Positions 1 to 8,837 of a DNA stretch of 64,000 nucleotides are shown here, piece after piece (the first letter of the stretch is position 1; each line of letters starts with the position of its first letter). Below the pieces are notes generated by a model. That model did no database searches and was not told the DNA's origin. It saw nothing but the letters and a program-made list of their open reading frames with translations. Made by a program: the position numbers and the translations under genes. Source of the DNA: Desulfuromonadales bacterium (GTDB lineage: Bacteria > Desulfobacterota > Desulfuromonadia > Desulfuromonadales > JAHYIW01); NCBI GenBank assembly GCA_029210745.1, contig JARGFI010000002.1, positions 40,425-104,424 of the forward strand, given 5' to 3'.

Positions 1-230
1 GCAGTCGCCCGCTCATTCTCCTGTCCGGACCGGTGATGATGGGGTCTTTTCTGACCTTTCGCTATGCCTTGACAATCACCCCGCTCAGTTACGCCGTCCC
101 GGCAAGGCAGGTCAGCTTGCTCTTCGGTATCCTGCTCGGTGTTTACTTTCTTGGCGAATCGTGTGGCCGTATTCGCTTTATCGCCGGCATGCTGGTTTTG
201 GCGGGGGTTTTTCTGCTGCGCCTGGGGTAG
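1..230 (+). CDS. EamA/DMT-family transporter, C-terminal part (5' truncated by window)
   Basis: Frame is open from position 3; hydrophobic TM segments (YALTITPLSYAVPARQVSLLFGILLGVYFLGE...AGMLVLAGVFLLRLG) typical of the EamA C-terminus. Confidence 0.6.
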   Translation, partial: SRPLILLSGPVMMGSFLTFRYALTITPLSYAVPARQVSLLFGILLGVYFLGESCGRIRFIAGMLVLAGVFLLRLG

Positions 231-301
231 CCTGCGTGGCGCCGACGATACATGGAAGTGAAACGCCATTCTATTCTTCAGTCAGATTAAATTTTTTTTC
301 A

Positions 302-330
302 TTGACACGTTAATCGTGTGTCGTTATATA
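302..330 (+). promoter_or_regulatory. Sigma70-like promoter upstream of rnfA (TTGACA-N17-TATATA)
   Basis: TTGACA at 302-307 and TATATA at 325-330, with an ACACG-ttaat-CGTGT dyad in the spacer. Confidence 0.5.
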
Positions 331-396
331 GTTGTGGTCAGACCAATTTAACGGTCTTTTTTTATTCTCTGACCCAAAAAGCAATGTGGCGGTAAG

Positions 397-978
397 ATGA
401 CAGAACTTGTGCTCATATTGATCAGCGCGATTTTCGTTAACAACTTTGTCCTTGCGCGTTTTCTCGGTATCTGCCCTTTCATGGGGGTGTCGAAGAAGGT
501 TGAGACGGCGGTTGGCATGGGGATGGCGGTTGCTTTCGTCATGACTGTTGCGACGGTGGTGACCTGGTTTCTGCAGTATTTTATTCTCCAGCCGCTCGAT
601 ATTGAATATTTGCAGACTATTGTTTTTATTCTGGTGATTGCCGCGCTGGTGCAGCTGGTCGAGATGGTGATTCAGAAAGTCAGTCCGGTCCTCTACCAGT
701 CCCTCGGTATTTTCCTGCCGTTAATTACCACCAACTGTGCGGTGCTCGGTCTGGCCGTGCTGAATATTCAAAAAGAGTACACCTTCCTTGAAGGGATTTT
801 TTTTGCCATCGGCGCGGCGGCGGGGTTTACTTTGGCGATGGTTCTCTTTGCCGGACTGCGCGAGCGGATTGATCTGTGCCCGGTGCCGCGTAGCTTTCGG
901 GGGACGGCGATTGCCATGGTGACAGCGGGGTTGCTGTCCCTGGCGTTCATGGGGTTTGCCGGCATGGTGAAGGGATAA
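397..978 (+). CDS. rnfA: Rnf complex subunit RnfA
   Basis: 193 aa membrane protein, [20 protein letters not shown] motif; first of six syntenic rnf genes. Confidence 0.95.
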   Translation: MTELVLILISAIFVNNFVLARFLGICPFMGVSKKVETAVGMGMAVAFVMTVATVVTWFLQYFILQPLDIEYLQTIVFILVIAALVQLVEMVIQKVSPVLYQSLGIFLPLITTNCAVLGLAVLNIQKEYTFLEGIFFAIGAAAGFTLAMVLFAGLRERIDLCPVPRSFRGTAIAMVTAGLLSLAFMGFAGMVKG

Positions 979-1004
979 ACTGGCGGTGAAGAGTGTGAGC
1001 AACG

Positions 1005-1847
1005 ATGCTTGAAGCGATTTTAAGTCTGGGTGGTGTCGGCTTTTGCGCGGCGCTTGCGCTGGGTTTTGCAGCGCAGAAATTTGCTGTCGAAGTCGATGCG
1101 CGTGAGGCCGCGATTCTTGAAGTACTGCCCGGCGCCAACTGCGGTGCCTGCGGTTTTCCCGGCTGTGGTGGTTACGCCAGGGCGGTTGCTTCCGGAGCTG
1201 TCGCCCCGGAGCTGTGCCCCCCCGGTGGACCGGAGACGGTGGCCAGAATCGCCAGAATCATCGGCGTCGCGGCGATTGCGGTTGATCCGCAGGTGGCCGT
1301 GGTGATTTGTCAGGGGGATCAGCAGCGGGCGACCGAAAAATACCGTTACCTCGGTATCAGCGATTGCCGCGCCGCGCAGAAGCTCGCCGACGGGCCGAAG
1401 ACCTGCCCCGGCGGCTGCCTGGGGCTGGGGACCTGCGCGGCGATCTGCCCCTTCGGGGCGATTACCATGACCGATCAGCACTTGGCGGTGATCGATCGCG
1501 ACAAGTGCGTCGGTTGTCGTAAATGCGTTGAGCCCTGTCCGCGACAGGTGATCAAGATGACGCCCCGTTCGGTCTCCGTACACGTGCTTTGCAACAGCCA
1601 TGACAAAGGCGCGCTGGTCCGCCGCTATTGTCAGGTTGGGTGTATCGCTTGTCAGTTGTGTAAAAAAGCGGCACCGGAAGCTTACGTGATCGAAGATTTT
1701 CTGGCCCGTGTCGATTATCGCCATGCGGTCAAGCCGACCGCCGGTGTCGAAGTGGCCATTGATAAGTGTCCGACCCATTGTATCCGCGATGACAATCCGC
1801 CGCCAGCCCCCGTGCCTGACGAGAAACCTGCTCCGCAGGCGGCCTGA
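1005..1847 (+). CDS. rnfB: Rnf complex ferredoxin-type subunit RnfB
   Basis: CGACGFPGCGGYA motif plus ferredoxin Cys clusters; follows rnfA. Confidence 0.95.
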   Translation: MLEAILSLGGVGFCAALALGFAAQKFAVEVDAREAAILEVLPGANCGACGFPGCGGYARAVASGAVAPELCPPGGPETVARIARIIGVAAIAVDPQVAVVICQGDQQRATEKYRYLGISDCRAAQKLADGPKTCPGGCLGLGTCAAICPFGAITMTDQHLAVIDRDKCVGCRKCVEPCPRQVIKMTPRSVSVHVLCNSHDKGALVRRYCQVGCIACQLCKKAAPEAYVIEDFLARVDYRHAVKPTAGVEVAIDKCPTHCIRDDNPPPAPVPDEKPAPQAA

Positions 1848-1873
1848 AGTACACTCGGGATGAAACTGAAGAG

Positions 1874-3205
1874 ATGAAGATAAAACGTTTTCCGGGCGGG
1901 CTGCATCCGCCGGAACATAAATCGACTGCTGCCAGGGCGATTGAACCATGTTCACTGCCGGACGAGCTGGTCATCCCGCTGGCGCAACATATCGGCGCCC
2001 CTGCCGAGCCGTGTGTGGTGATCGGTGACACCGTGGCCAAGGGGCAAGTCATCGCCCAGCCGCGGGGATTCGTTTCGGTGCCGATTCACGCGTCAAGTTC
2101 CGGGGTGGTGACGGCGGTCGAGCCGCGTTTGCACCCCATGGGGCGTCCGTTGCCGGCGATTGTGATCAAACCGGATGGCCGTGACGCCTGGCCCGACGGT
2201 CTTGAGGGCGGGATGAATCCGTTGCTGGTCGATCCGTTGACGCTGCCGCCGAGTCGCTTGCGCGATATGGTGCGCAATGCCGGGGTGGTCGGTCTGGGGG
2301 GGGCGACTTTTCCCACGCACGTTAAATTGTCGCCGCCGGGTGGAAAAAAGATCAACACCCTGATTCTCAACGGCGTTGAATGTGAACCGTACCTCACCGC
2401 CGACCACCGTCTGATGCTTGAGGAGCCGGAGCGGATCCTTGCCGGGATCGATATTCTGCGGCGGATTCTCGGGGTCGAACGGGTCTGTATCGGCATCGAG
2501 GAAAACAAGCCGGACGCGATAGCGGTGATGCGTGACGCCTGCGCGCAACGTGATATTGAGGTGATTGCGCTCAAGGTGATGTATCCGCAGGGGGCGGAAA
2601 AGCAATTGATCTTTGCGGTAACCGGGCGTCAGACACCTTCCGGCGGTTTGCCGATGGATGTCGGGGTGGTGGTACAGAATGTCGGCACTGCGGCGGCGGT
2701 GGCCGATGCTATTATCCACGGTCGTCCGCTGGTCGAGCGGATCGCGACGATTACCGGCCCGGCGCTGGTTGAACCGAAGAATCTGCGCATCCGCATCGGT
2801 ACTTCGTTACGTCATCTGGTTGCCGAGTGCGGGGGACTGCGTGAAGAGGTAGTCAAGGTGATCATGGGAGGGCCGATGATGGGGCACACCCAGTTGTCGC
2901 TTGATGTACCCGCCATCCGGGGAACTTCCGGGCTGTTGCTGCTCGACAAAAACGCGGTAGCGACGCGGTCGGAAGGCCCCTGTATCCGTTGTGCGCGCTG
3001 TGTAAGTGTCTGTCCGGCACGCTTGCTGCCGACGACGATCTCGGCCTACGCCCGCCGCGACATGATTGCCGAGGCGGAACGGTTCAATGCCCTCGACTGC
3101 ATTGAGTGTGGCTGCTGTGCCTATACTTGTCCTGCCCGCATCCCGCTGGTGCAGTCGATTCGTCAGGTCAAAGGGGCGATTCTGGCCAAACGGAGATTGT
3201 CCTGA
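1874..3205 (+). CDS. rnfC: Rnf complex subunit RnfC
   Basis: 443 aa, GGATFPTHVKL and two C-terminal CxxCxxCxxxCP motifs. Confidence 0.95.
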   Translation: MKIKRFPGGLHPPEHKSTAARAIEPCSLPDELVIPLAQHIGAPAEPCVVIGDTVAKGQVIAQPRGFVSVPIHASSSGVVTAVEPRLHPMGRPLPAIVIKPDGRDAWPDGLEGGMNPLLVDPLTLPPSRLRDMVRNAGVVGLGGATFPTHVKLSPPGGKKINTLILNGVECEPYLTADHRLMLEEPERILAGIDILRRILGVERVCIGIEENKPDAIAVMRDACAQRDIEVIALKVMYPQGAEKQLIFAVTGRQTPSGGLPMDVGVVVQNVGTAAAVADAIIHGRPLVERIATITGPALVEPKNLRIRIGTSLRHLVAECGGLREEVVKVIMGGPMMGHTQLSLDVPAIRGTSGLLLLDKNAVATRSEGPCIRCARCVSVCPARLLPTTISAYARRDMIAEAERFNALDCIECGCCAYTCPARIPLVQSIRQVKGAILAKRRLS

Positions 3206-3206
3206 C

Positions 3207-4202
3207 ATGACCGAACAATACTATCTTTCCTCCTCGCCCCACATGCATTCCGGCGCAACCACCGACAAGGTGATGCGCGACGTGATTTACGCATTGCTCC
3301 CGGCCTGTCTGACGGCGGTGTGGTTTTTCGGGCTTGCCGCATTGACCACCTTGCTGCTGTGCGTTGCTTCCTGTCTGGTTGCCGAAGCGGCGTGCCTCAA
3401 ATTGCAGGGGCGGGCGCAGAGCACCCTGGCTGACGGCAGTGCGGTGTTGACCGGTCTTTTGCTGGCGCTTAATCTGCCTGCCGCCGCACCCTGGTGGCTG
3501 ACAGTGCTCGGCGGCGCGGTGGCCATTGTTATCGGCAAGCAGGTTTACGGCGGGCTGGGGTACAACCCGTTCAACCCGGCATTGGTGGCGCGGGTGGTGC
3601 TGCTGATCTCTTTTCCGATTCAGATGACCAGCTGGACCGCGCCGCTGGCTTCGGCTTCGGGGGTGGACGCGGTGACCATGGCAACGCCCCTCGGCGAATG
3701 GAAAACCGCCGTGATGCTCACCAGTAAGCTACCCGCCGTGCAGCCGGCAGATTATCTCAACTATCTGACCGGCAATATGGCCGGGTGTCTCGGCGAGGTT
3801 TCCGCCGTTGCGGTGCTGATTGGCGCGGCATATCTGTTCTGGCGGCGTATCATCACCTGGCATATTCCGCTGACTTTTGTGGTTACGGTGGCCGTGTTGA
3901 CCGGGATATTCTGGCTGGTCGACCCGACGCGTTATCCCGATCCGTTGCTGCATGTGTTGACCGGCGGCTTGCTGCTCGGTGCCTTTTTTATGGCAACCGA
4001 CATGGTGACTTCGCCGGTATCCTCCACGGGAATGATCATCTTCGGGTTCGGCTGCGGGCTGATCACGGTCCTGATCCGACTCTTCGGTGGCTATCCGGAA
4101 GGGGTGTCGTTCGCGATTTTGCTGATGAATGCGGCAACGCCGTTGATCGATCGCTACACGCCACCACGCAAGTTTGGTGCGGTCGGGGAGGTGGTGCGAT
4201 GA
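3207..4202 (+). CDS. rnfD: Rnf complex subunit RnfD
   Basis: MTEQYYLSSSPH start; multi-TM; start chosen after the rnfC stop rather than the track's 3066. Confidence 0.93.
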   Translation: MTEQYYLSSSPHMHSGATTDKVMRDVIYALLPACLTAVWFFGLAALTTLLLCVASCLVAEAACLKLQGRAQSTLADGSAVLTGLLLALNLPAAAPWWLTVLGGAVAIVIGKQVYGGLGYNPFNPALVARVVLLISFPIQMTSWTAPLASASGVDAVTMATPLGEWKTAVMLTSKLPAVQPADYLNYLTGNMAGCLGEVSAVAVLIGAAYLFWRRIITWHIPLTFVVTVAVLTGIFWLVDPTRYPDPLLHVLTGGLLLGAFFMATDMVTSPVSSTGMIIFGFGCGLITVLIRLFGGYPEGVSFAILLMNAATPLIDRYTPPRKFGAVGEVVR

Positions 4203-4825
4203 GAGACATTCTCCGGCTGGTCTGCACCTTGACCCTGATTGCATGTATCGCCGGTGCCGTATTGTCGTTGGTCGAGGTGGCAACACGCGAACCGATCGCG
4301 GCGCAGCGACGGCTGGTGATGTTGCGTGCGCTACAGGCGGTGTTGCCTGCATTCGACAATCAACCTGATAACGACACCGTGACACTTGGCCGGGGTCGCG
4401 ACAAGCGTGGACGGGAACTCAGGCAAACCTTTTTCCGTGCGCGCAGCGACGGCAAACTGGTCGGCATCGCCTTCAGTGCAACCGCCCCCGATGGCTATAG
4501 CGGCAATATCGACATCATGGTCGGGATCACCCCGGACGGAACGGTTCAGGCGATCGAGATCCTCGCGCATATGGAAACTCCGGGATTGGGCGACAAGATC
4601 ACCCATCAACCGTTCAAACAGCAATTTCATGACAAGTCGCTCGACAATGCTGATTGGCGGGTGAAAAAAGACGGCGGGGGGTTTGATCAGATTACCGGTG
4701 CGACAATTTCCCCGCGGGCGGTCGTCGGTGCGGTGCGCAAGGCGCTGGAATTTTATCACCGGAACAGCGCCGCGATCACGGCACCGGAACCAGCGGAAAC
4801 TCCGCCGACAGGAGGGGGGGAATGA
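4199..4825 (+). CDS. rnfG: Rnf complex FMN-binding subunit RnfG
   Basis: GATISPRAVVGAV flavinylation-type motif; ATG overlaps the rnfD stop. Confidence 0.92.
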   Translation: MRDILRLVCTLTLIACIAGAVLSLVEVATREPIAAQRRLVMLRALQAVLPAFDNQPDNDTVTLGRGRDKRGRELRQTFFRARSDGKLVGIAFSATAPDGYSGNIDIMVGITPDGTVQAIEILAHMETPGLGDKITHQPFKQQFHDKSLDNADWRVKKDGGGFDQITGATISPRAVVGAVRKALEFYHRNSAAITAPEPAETPPTGGGE

Positions 4826-5415
4826 GTGTGCTGCAAGAGTTCAGCAAAGGGTTGTGGCGAGAAAATGCGGTATTCAAGCTGCTCCTCGGTCTGTGTCCGA
4901 CGCTGGCGGTCACCACCAGTGCCGAGAATGGCCTCGGTATGGGGCTGGCAACGACATTTGTGTTGCTCTGCTCCAACAGCGTCGTTGCACTGTTGCGCAA
5001 GGTGATCCCGCCGCAAGTCCGGATTCCGGCTTTCATTGTCATTATCGCGTCATTTGTAACCGTCGTCCAGTTGTGCATGGAGGCCTATCTTTACAGCCTG
5101 TATCAGGCGCTGGGCATCTTTATTCCGTTGATCGTGGTCAATTGTCTGATCCTTGGCCGGGCAGAAGCCTTTGCGTCGAAAAATACCTTCCGTACGGCTT
5201 TTTTTGACGGCCTCGGGATGGGCACAGGTTTTACTCTGGCCCTGTTTTTGCTCGGCGCAGTGCGCGAAATTTTTGGTTCCGGCACGCTGCTCGGTGTCGC
5301 CCTGTTCGGGGAGGGTTATCAGCCCCTGTTGTTAATGATCCTGCCACCCGGCGCTTTTATCACCCTGGGGCTGTTGCTGGCAGCGATGAATCGCTTTGAG
5401 TTACGACAAAAATAA
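4822..5415 (+). CDS. rnfE: Rnf complex subunit RnfE
   Basis: 197 aa, NRF/Rnf membrane subunit similar in type to RnfA; last rnf gene. Confidence 0.94.
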   Translation: MSVLQEFSKGLWRENAVFKLLLGLCPTLAVTTSAENGLGMGLATTFVLLCSNSVVALLRKVIPPQVRIPAFIVIIASFVTVVQLCMEAYLYSLYQALGIFIPLIVVNCLILGRAEAFASKNTFRTAFFDGLGMGTGFTLALFLLGAVREIFGSGTLLGVALFGEGYQPLLLMILPPGAFITLGLLLAAMNRFELRQK

Positions 5416-5563
5416 CCTCCCCATCTGCCGCTTCAGTTCCTTTACCGGTTCTTCTGTTGTGCACCTATAGCTGACTCCATTTGTCCCCTATTTTAATGAC
5501 TAACAACCTGTTAACAAGCAGTTATAACTAAAAAAATTGCATACTGTATACTGTATTTTTTCC

Positions 5564-5592
5564 TTGACAAGGGGCTTAATTTGTCTTAACTT
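5564..5592 (+). promoter_or_regulatory. Candidate promoter upstream of nuoA (TTGACA-N17-TAACTT)
   Basis: TTGACA at 5564-5569 followed by weak -10 TAACTT at 5587-5592. Confidence 0.35.
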
Positions 5593-5675
5593 GCACCGCC
5601 GAACGAGCACACGAGAGCTCGTCAGATAATGTCAGACGAAACATCCTGTATGAACTGCCGAGAGGAGCTTTTTCC

Positions 5676-6032
5676 ATGCTTGAAAGTTACCTGCCGATAC
5701 TCTTTCTGATCCTGGTCGCGATAGGCTTCGGGGTTATCGTCGTTGTTCTTTCGCGACTGATTGGGCAGAAGAAGCCGACCGCCATCAAGCTGGCTCCGTA
5801 CGAGTGCGGGATGCCACCGGTCGGAAGCGCGCGCGCGCGGTTTTCCATCAAGTTTTACATCATCGCCATGCTCTTCATTCTCTTCGATATTGAGGCGGTC
5901 TTTCTCTACCCCTGGGCGGTCATGTTCAAGCGGTTGGGTCTCTTCGGTTTCATAGAGATGGGCGTCTTCATCGCGATTTTGCTGGTCGGTTATATTTACG
6001 TCTGGAAAAAAGGAGCACTGGAATGGGAATAG
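5676..6032 (+). CDS. nuoA: NADH-quinone oxidoreductase subunit A
   Basis: [34 protein letters not shown] motif. Confidence 0.96.
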   Translation: MLESYLPILFLILVAIGFGVIVVVLSRLIGQKKPTAIKLAPYECGMPPVGSARARFSIKFYIIAMLFILFDIEAVFLYPWAVMFKRLGLFGFIEMGVFIAILLVGYIYVWKKGALEWE

Positions 6033-6532
6033 AGGAGACTCTGGGCAACAACGTCATTACGACGTCGCTGGATAAGCTGGTCAACTGGTCGCGCTCTCGT
6101 TCGCTGTGGCCGATGACCTTCGGTCTGGCCTGTTGTGCCATCGAAATGATGGCCACCGGCGCCGCCCGTTTTGACCTTGACCGTTTTGGTATCCTGTTCC
6201 GCGCCTCGCCGCGGCAATCGGACCTGATTGTGATCGCCGGGACAGTGACCAGGAAGATGCTGCCGGTTATTCAGACGGTGTACGAGCAGATGCCGGAACC
6301 CCGCTACGTTATTGCGATGGGGGCCTGTGCCTGTTCGGGAGGAATTTTCGATACCTATAGTACGGTTCAGGGGGTCGATGAGGCGTTGCCGGTCGATGTT
6401 TATATCCCCGGTTGCCCGCCGCGTCCCGAGGGCTTGCTCTACGGCTTTATGAAGCTGCAGGAGAAGATCATGGCGGAACAGAATTCGTTCGGCGCGGTGA
6501 TCGGTATTGGTGACCGGATCGACGGCGTCTAA
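6023..6532 (+). CDS. nuoB: NADH-quinone oxidoreductase subunit B
   Basis: [34 protein letters not shown]-type motifs. Confidence 0.97.
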   Translation: MGIEETLGNNVITTSLDKLVNWSRSRSLWPMTFGLACCAIEMMATGAARFDLDRFGILFRASPRQSDLIVIAGTVTRKMLPVIQTVYEQMPEPRYVIAMGACACSGGIFDTYSTVQGVDEALPVDVYIPGCPPRPEGLLYGFMKLQEKIMAEQNSFGAVIGIGDRIDGV

Positions 6533-6558
6533 TCAGGAATACGACGGGGTTAATCGAT

Positions 6559-7041
6559 ATGAGTGAACATGTAGCAGTTGCCAAACTGCAAGGTAAATTC
6601 TCCAGCGAAGTGCTGGAGGTCAAAGAGTTTCGTGGTGAGACGACGGTGACCGTCAAGAAAGAGGACATCGTTGCGATCTGTTCGTTTCTGAAGAACGAGC
6701 TTGGTTACAACCTGTTGACCGATCTTTGTGGCGTCGATTATCTCGGCCGGACACCGCGCTTTCAGGTTGTTTACAATATCTACAACATCACCACCAAAGA
6801 TCGACTGAGAATCAAGACGCCGGTTGAGGAGAGTGACGCAAACATCGACACTGTCAGTGGTGTCTGGAGTACAGCAAACTGGCTTGAGCGTGAATGCTGG
6901 GACCTGATGGGGATTGGTTTTAACAATCACCCCGATCTGCGTCGCATTCTGCTGCCGGATGACTGGGAAGGGCACCCGTTGCGCAAGGATTATCCGGTGC
7001 AGGGGCCCGATCGTGAACCGTATCAGGGCCGGGTTTCGTGA
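6559..7041 (+). CDS. nuoC: NADH-quinone oxidoreductase subunit C
   Basis: ERECWDLMGIGFNNHPDLRRILLPDDWEGHPLRKDYP. Confidence 0.96.
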   Translation: MSEHVAVAKLQGKFSSEVLEVKEFRGETTVTVKKEDIVAICSFLKNELGYNLLTDLCGVDYLGRTPRFQVVYNIYNITTKDRLRIKTPVEESDANIDTVSGVWSTANWLERECWDLMGIGFNNHPDLRRILLPDDWEGHPLRKDYPVQGPDREPYQGRVS

Positions 7042-7085
7042 GTTTCGGTTCCGACAATTTTCGTTTCCGATAGAAGAGGCAGACA

Positions 7086-8264
7086 ATGGCAAACACCGAA
7101 ACTATGACCATCAACATGGGGCCGCAGCACCCGTCAACGCACGGGGTTCTGCGCCTGATTCTTGAACTCGACGGCGAGACTGTTGTCAAGGCAGTTCCGC
7201 ATATCGGCTTCCTTCACCGGGGGATCGAAAAGTTGTCGGAGCATCGCACCTATCACCAGGTGTTGCCCCTGACAGACCGTCTCGATTATCTGGCGCCGAT
7301 GCATAACAATCTGGGTTATGTCCTGGCTGTTGAAAAGTTGCTGGGGATTACCGATCAGATTCCTGAGCGCGCCAACGTGGTCCGCGTCATCATGGCCGAA
7401 CTGACCCGGATCAAGAGTCACCTGGTCTGGCTGGCTTGTCACGCCCTCGACATCGGTGCGATGACAGTGTTCATCTATTGCTTCCGCGAGCGGGAGCATA
7501 TCATGGATATCTATGAGAAGCTCTCCGGGGCGCGGATGACGTCCAACTATTTCCGCGTCGGCGGACTCTCCGCCGATCTCCCCGATGGGCTGGAACAGGA
7601 AATACGTGATTTCATCGATTCCATGCCGGGACATATCGCCACCTATGAAGGGCTGTTGACCGGGAACCGAATCTGGCAAAAACGGATTCAGGGCGTCGGA
7701 ACAATCAGTGCCGAGGATGCTATTGATCTCGGTGTCACCGGACCGTCTTTACGCGGCTCCGGCGTTGACTGGGACCTGCGCCGCGACAACCCTTACAGCG
7801 GTTACGAAGACTACGATTTCAATGTCATTGTGGACGAGGGTTGCGACACATGGGCACGCTACCATGTGCGCCTCAAAGAGATGTACGAATCGTGCAAGAT
7901 CATTCTGCAGGGGCTTGACAAGCTGAAACCCGGGCCGATTCTGGCCGATTGTCCGAAGATCTGCCTGCCGCCGAAAAAAGACGTGGTGAACACCATTGAA
8001 GGGCTGATTCACCATTTCAAGATTATCAGTGAGGGGTTTAAGCCGGAAGTCGGTGAAATCTATCAGGGGGTTGAAAACCCTAAGGGTGAAGTCGGTTTCT
8101 ATTTGGTTTCCGACGGCAGCCCCCGCCCCTACCGGATGAAGATTCGCCCGGCCTCATTTATCAATTTGCAGGCGTTGCCGAAGATGTGTGAAGGATCATT
8201 GATCGCTGATGTCGTCGCCGTTATCGGTACGCTCGACATCGTTCTTGGCGAGATTGATCGTTAA
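7086..8264 (+). CDS. nuoD: NADH-quinone oxidoreductase subunit D
   Basis: NMGPQHPSTHGVLRLILELDGE motif, 392 aa. Confidence 0.97.
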   Translation: MANTETMTINMGPQHPSTHGVLRLILELDGETVVKAVPHIGFLHRGIEKLSEHRTYHQVLPLTDRLDYLAPMHNNLGYVLAVEKLLGITDQIPERANVVRVIMAELTRIKSHLVWLACHALDIGAMTVFIYCFREREHIMDIYEKLSGARMTSNYFRVGGLSADLPDGLEQEIRDFIDSMPGHIATYEGLLTGNRIWQKRIQGVGTISAEDAIDLGVTGPSLRGSGVDWDLRRDNPYSGYEDYDFNVIVDEGCDTWARYHVRLKEMYESCKIILQGLDKLKPGPILADCPKICLPPKKDVVNTIEGLIHHFKIISEGFKPEVGEIYQGVENPKGEVGFYLVSDGSPRPYRMKIRPASFINLQALPKMCEGSLIADVVAVIGTLDIVLGEIDR

Positions 8265-8293
8265 CCGCTGACGGGATGGAAGAGGTACCTCTC

Positions 8294-8791
8294 ATGACTG
8301 AAGCTGCGGAACAAGTAACCGAGCCGGACATTGACCTGACCGGTGCTAATGCGATTCTTGACAAATATGTCGATATGCATGGCGCTCTGATGCCGGCATT
8401 GCAGGAAATTCAGGAATTTTACGGTTATATCCCCGAGTCCACTGTGCATTTGACCGCTGAGCGGCTGAATGTTTATACCAGTCAGATATACGGGGTGCTC
8501 ACCTTTTATGCCCAGTTTCATCTGCAGCCGCGTGGCAAGTATATTGTGCGTGTCTGTATGGGGACGGCCTGCCACGTCAAAGGTGCCGGGCGGATTGCCG
8601 ACACGATCAAGGATCGTCTCGGTGTGGGGCATGCCGAGACCACCGATGACCTTAAATTTACCGCAGAATATGTCGCCTGTATCGGCGCCTGCGGCATGGC
8701 GCCGGTTATTATGGTGAACGACGGTACGTACGGTTCATTGACGGTTCAGAAGGTGGACGAAGTCATTGAAAAATACCAGGCAATGGAATAG
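8294..8791 (+). CDS. nuoE: NADH-quinone oxidoreductase subunit E (2Fe-2S)
   Basis: VCMGTACHVKGA ... CIGACGMAPV thioredoxin-like 2Fe-2S motifs; start placed after a GGAAGAGG SD-like sequence. Confidence 0.92.
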   Translation: MTEAAEQVTEPDIDLTGANAILDKYVDMHGALMPALQEIQEFYGYIPESTVHLTAERLNVYTSQIYGVLTFYAQFHLQPRGKYIVRVCMGTACHVKGAGRIADTIKDRLGVGHAETTDDLKFTAEYVACIGACGMAPVIMVNDGTYGSLTVQKVDEVIEKYQAME

Positions 8792-8837
8792 CCCAACTGT
8801 TACGAAGTAACCCAAGACAACTCGGGGATTTGTTCAT

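Noticed and set aside
1020-1955. 311-aa minus-strand ORF antisense to rnfB
   Set aside because: Shadow ORF in a GC-rich gene; composition (Arg/His/Gly rich) and full overlap with a conserved gene.
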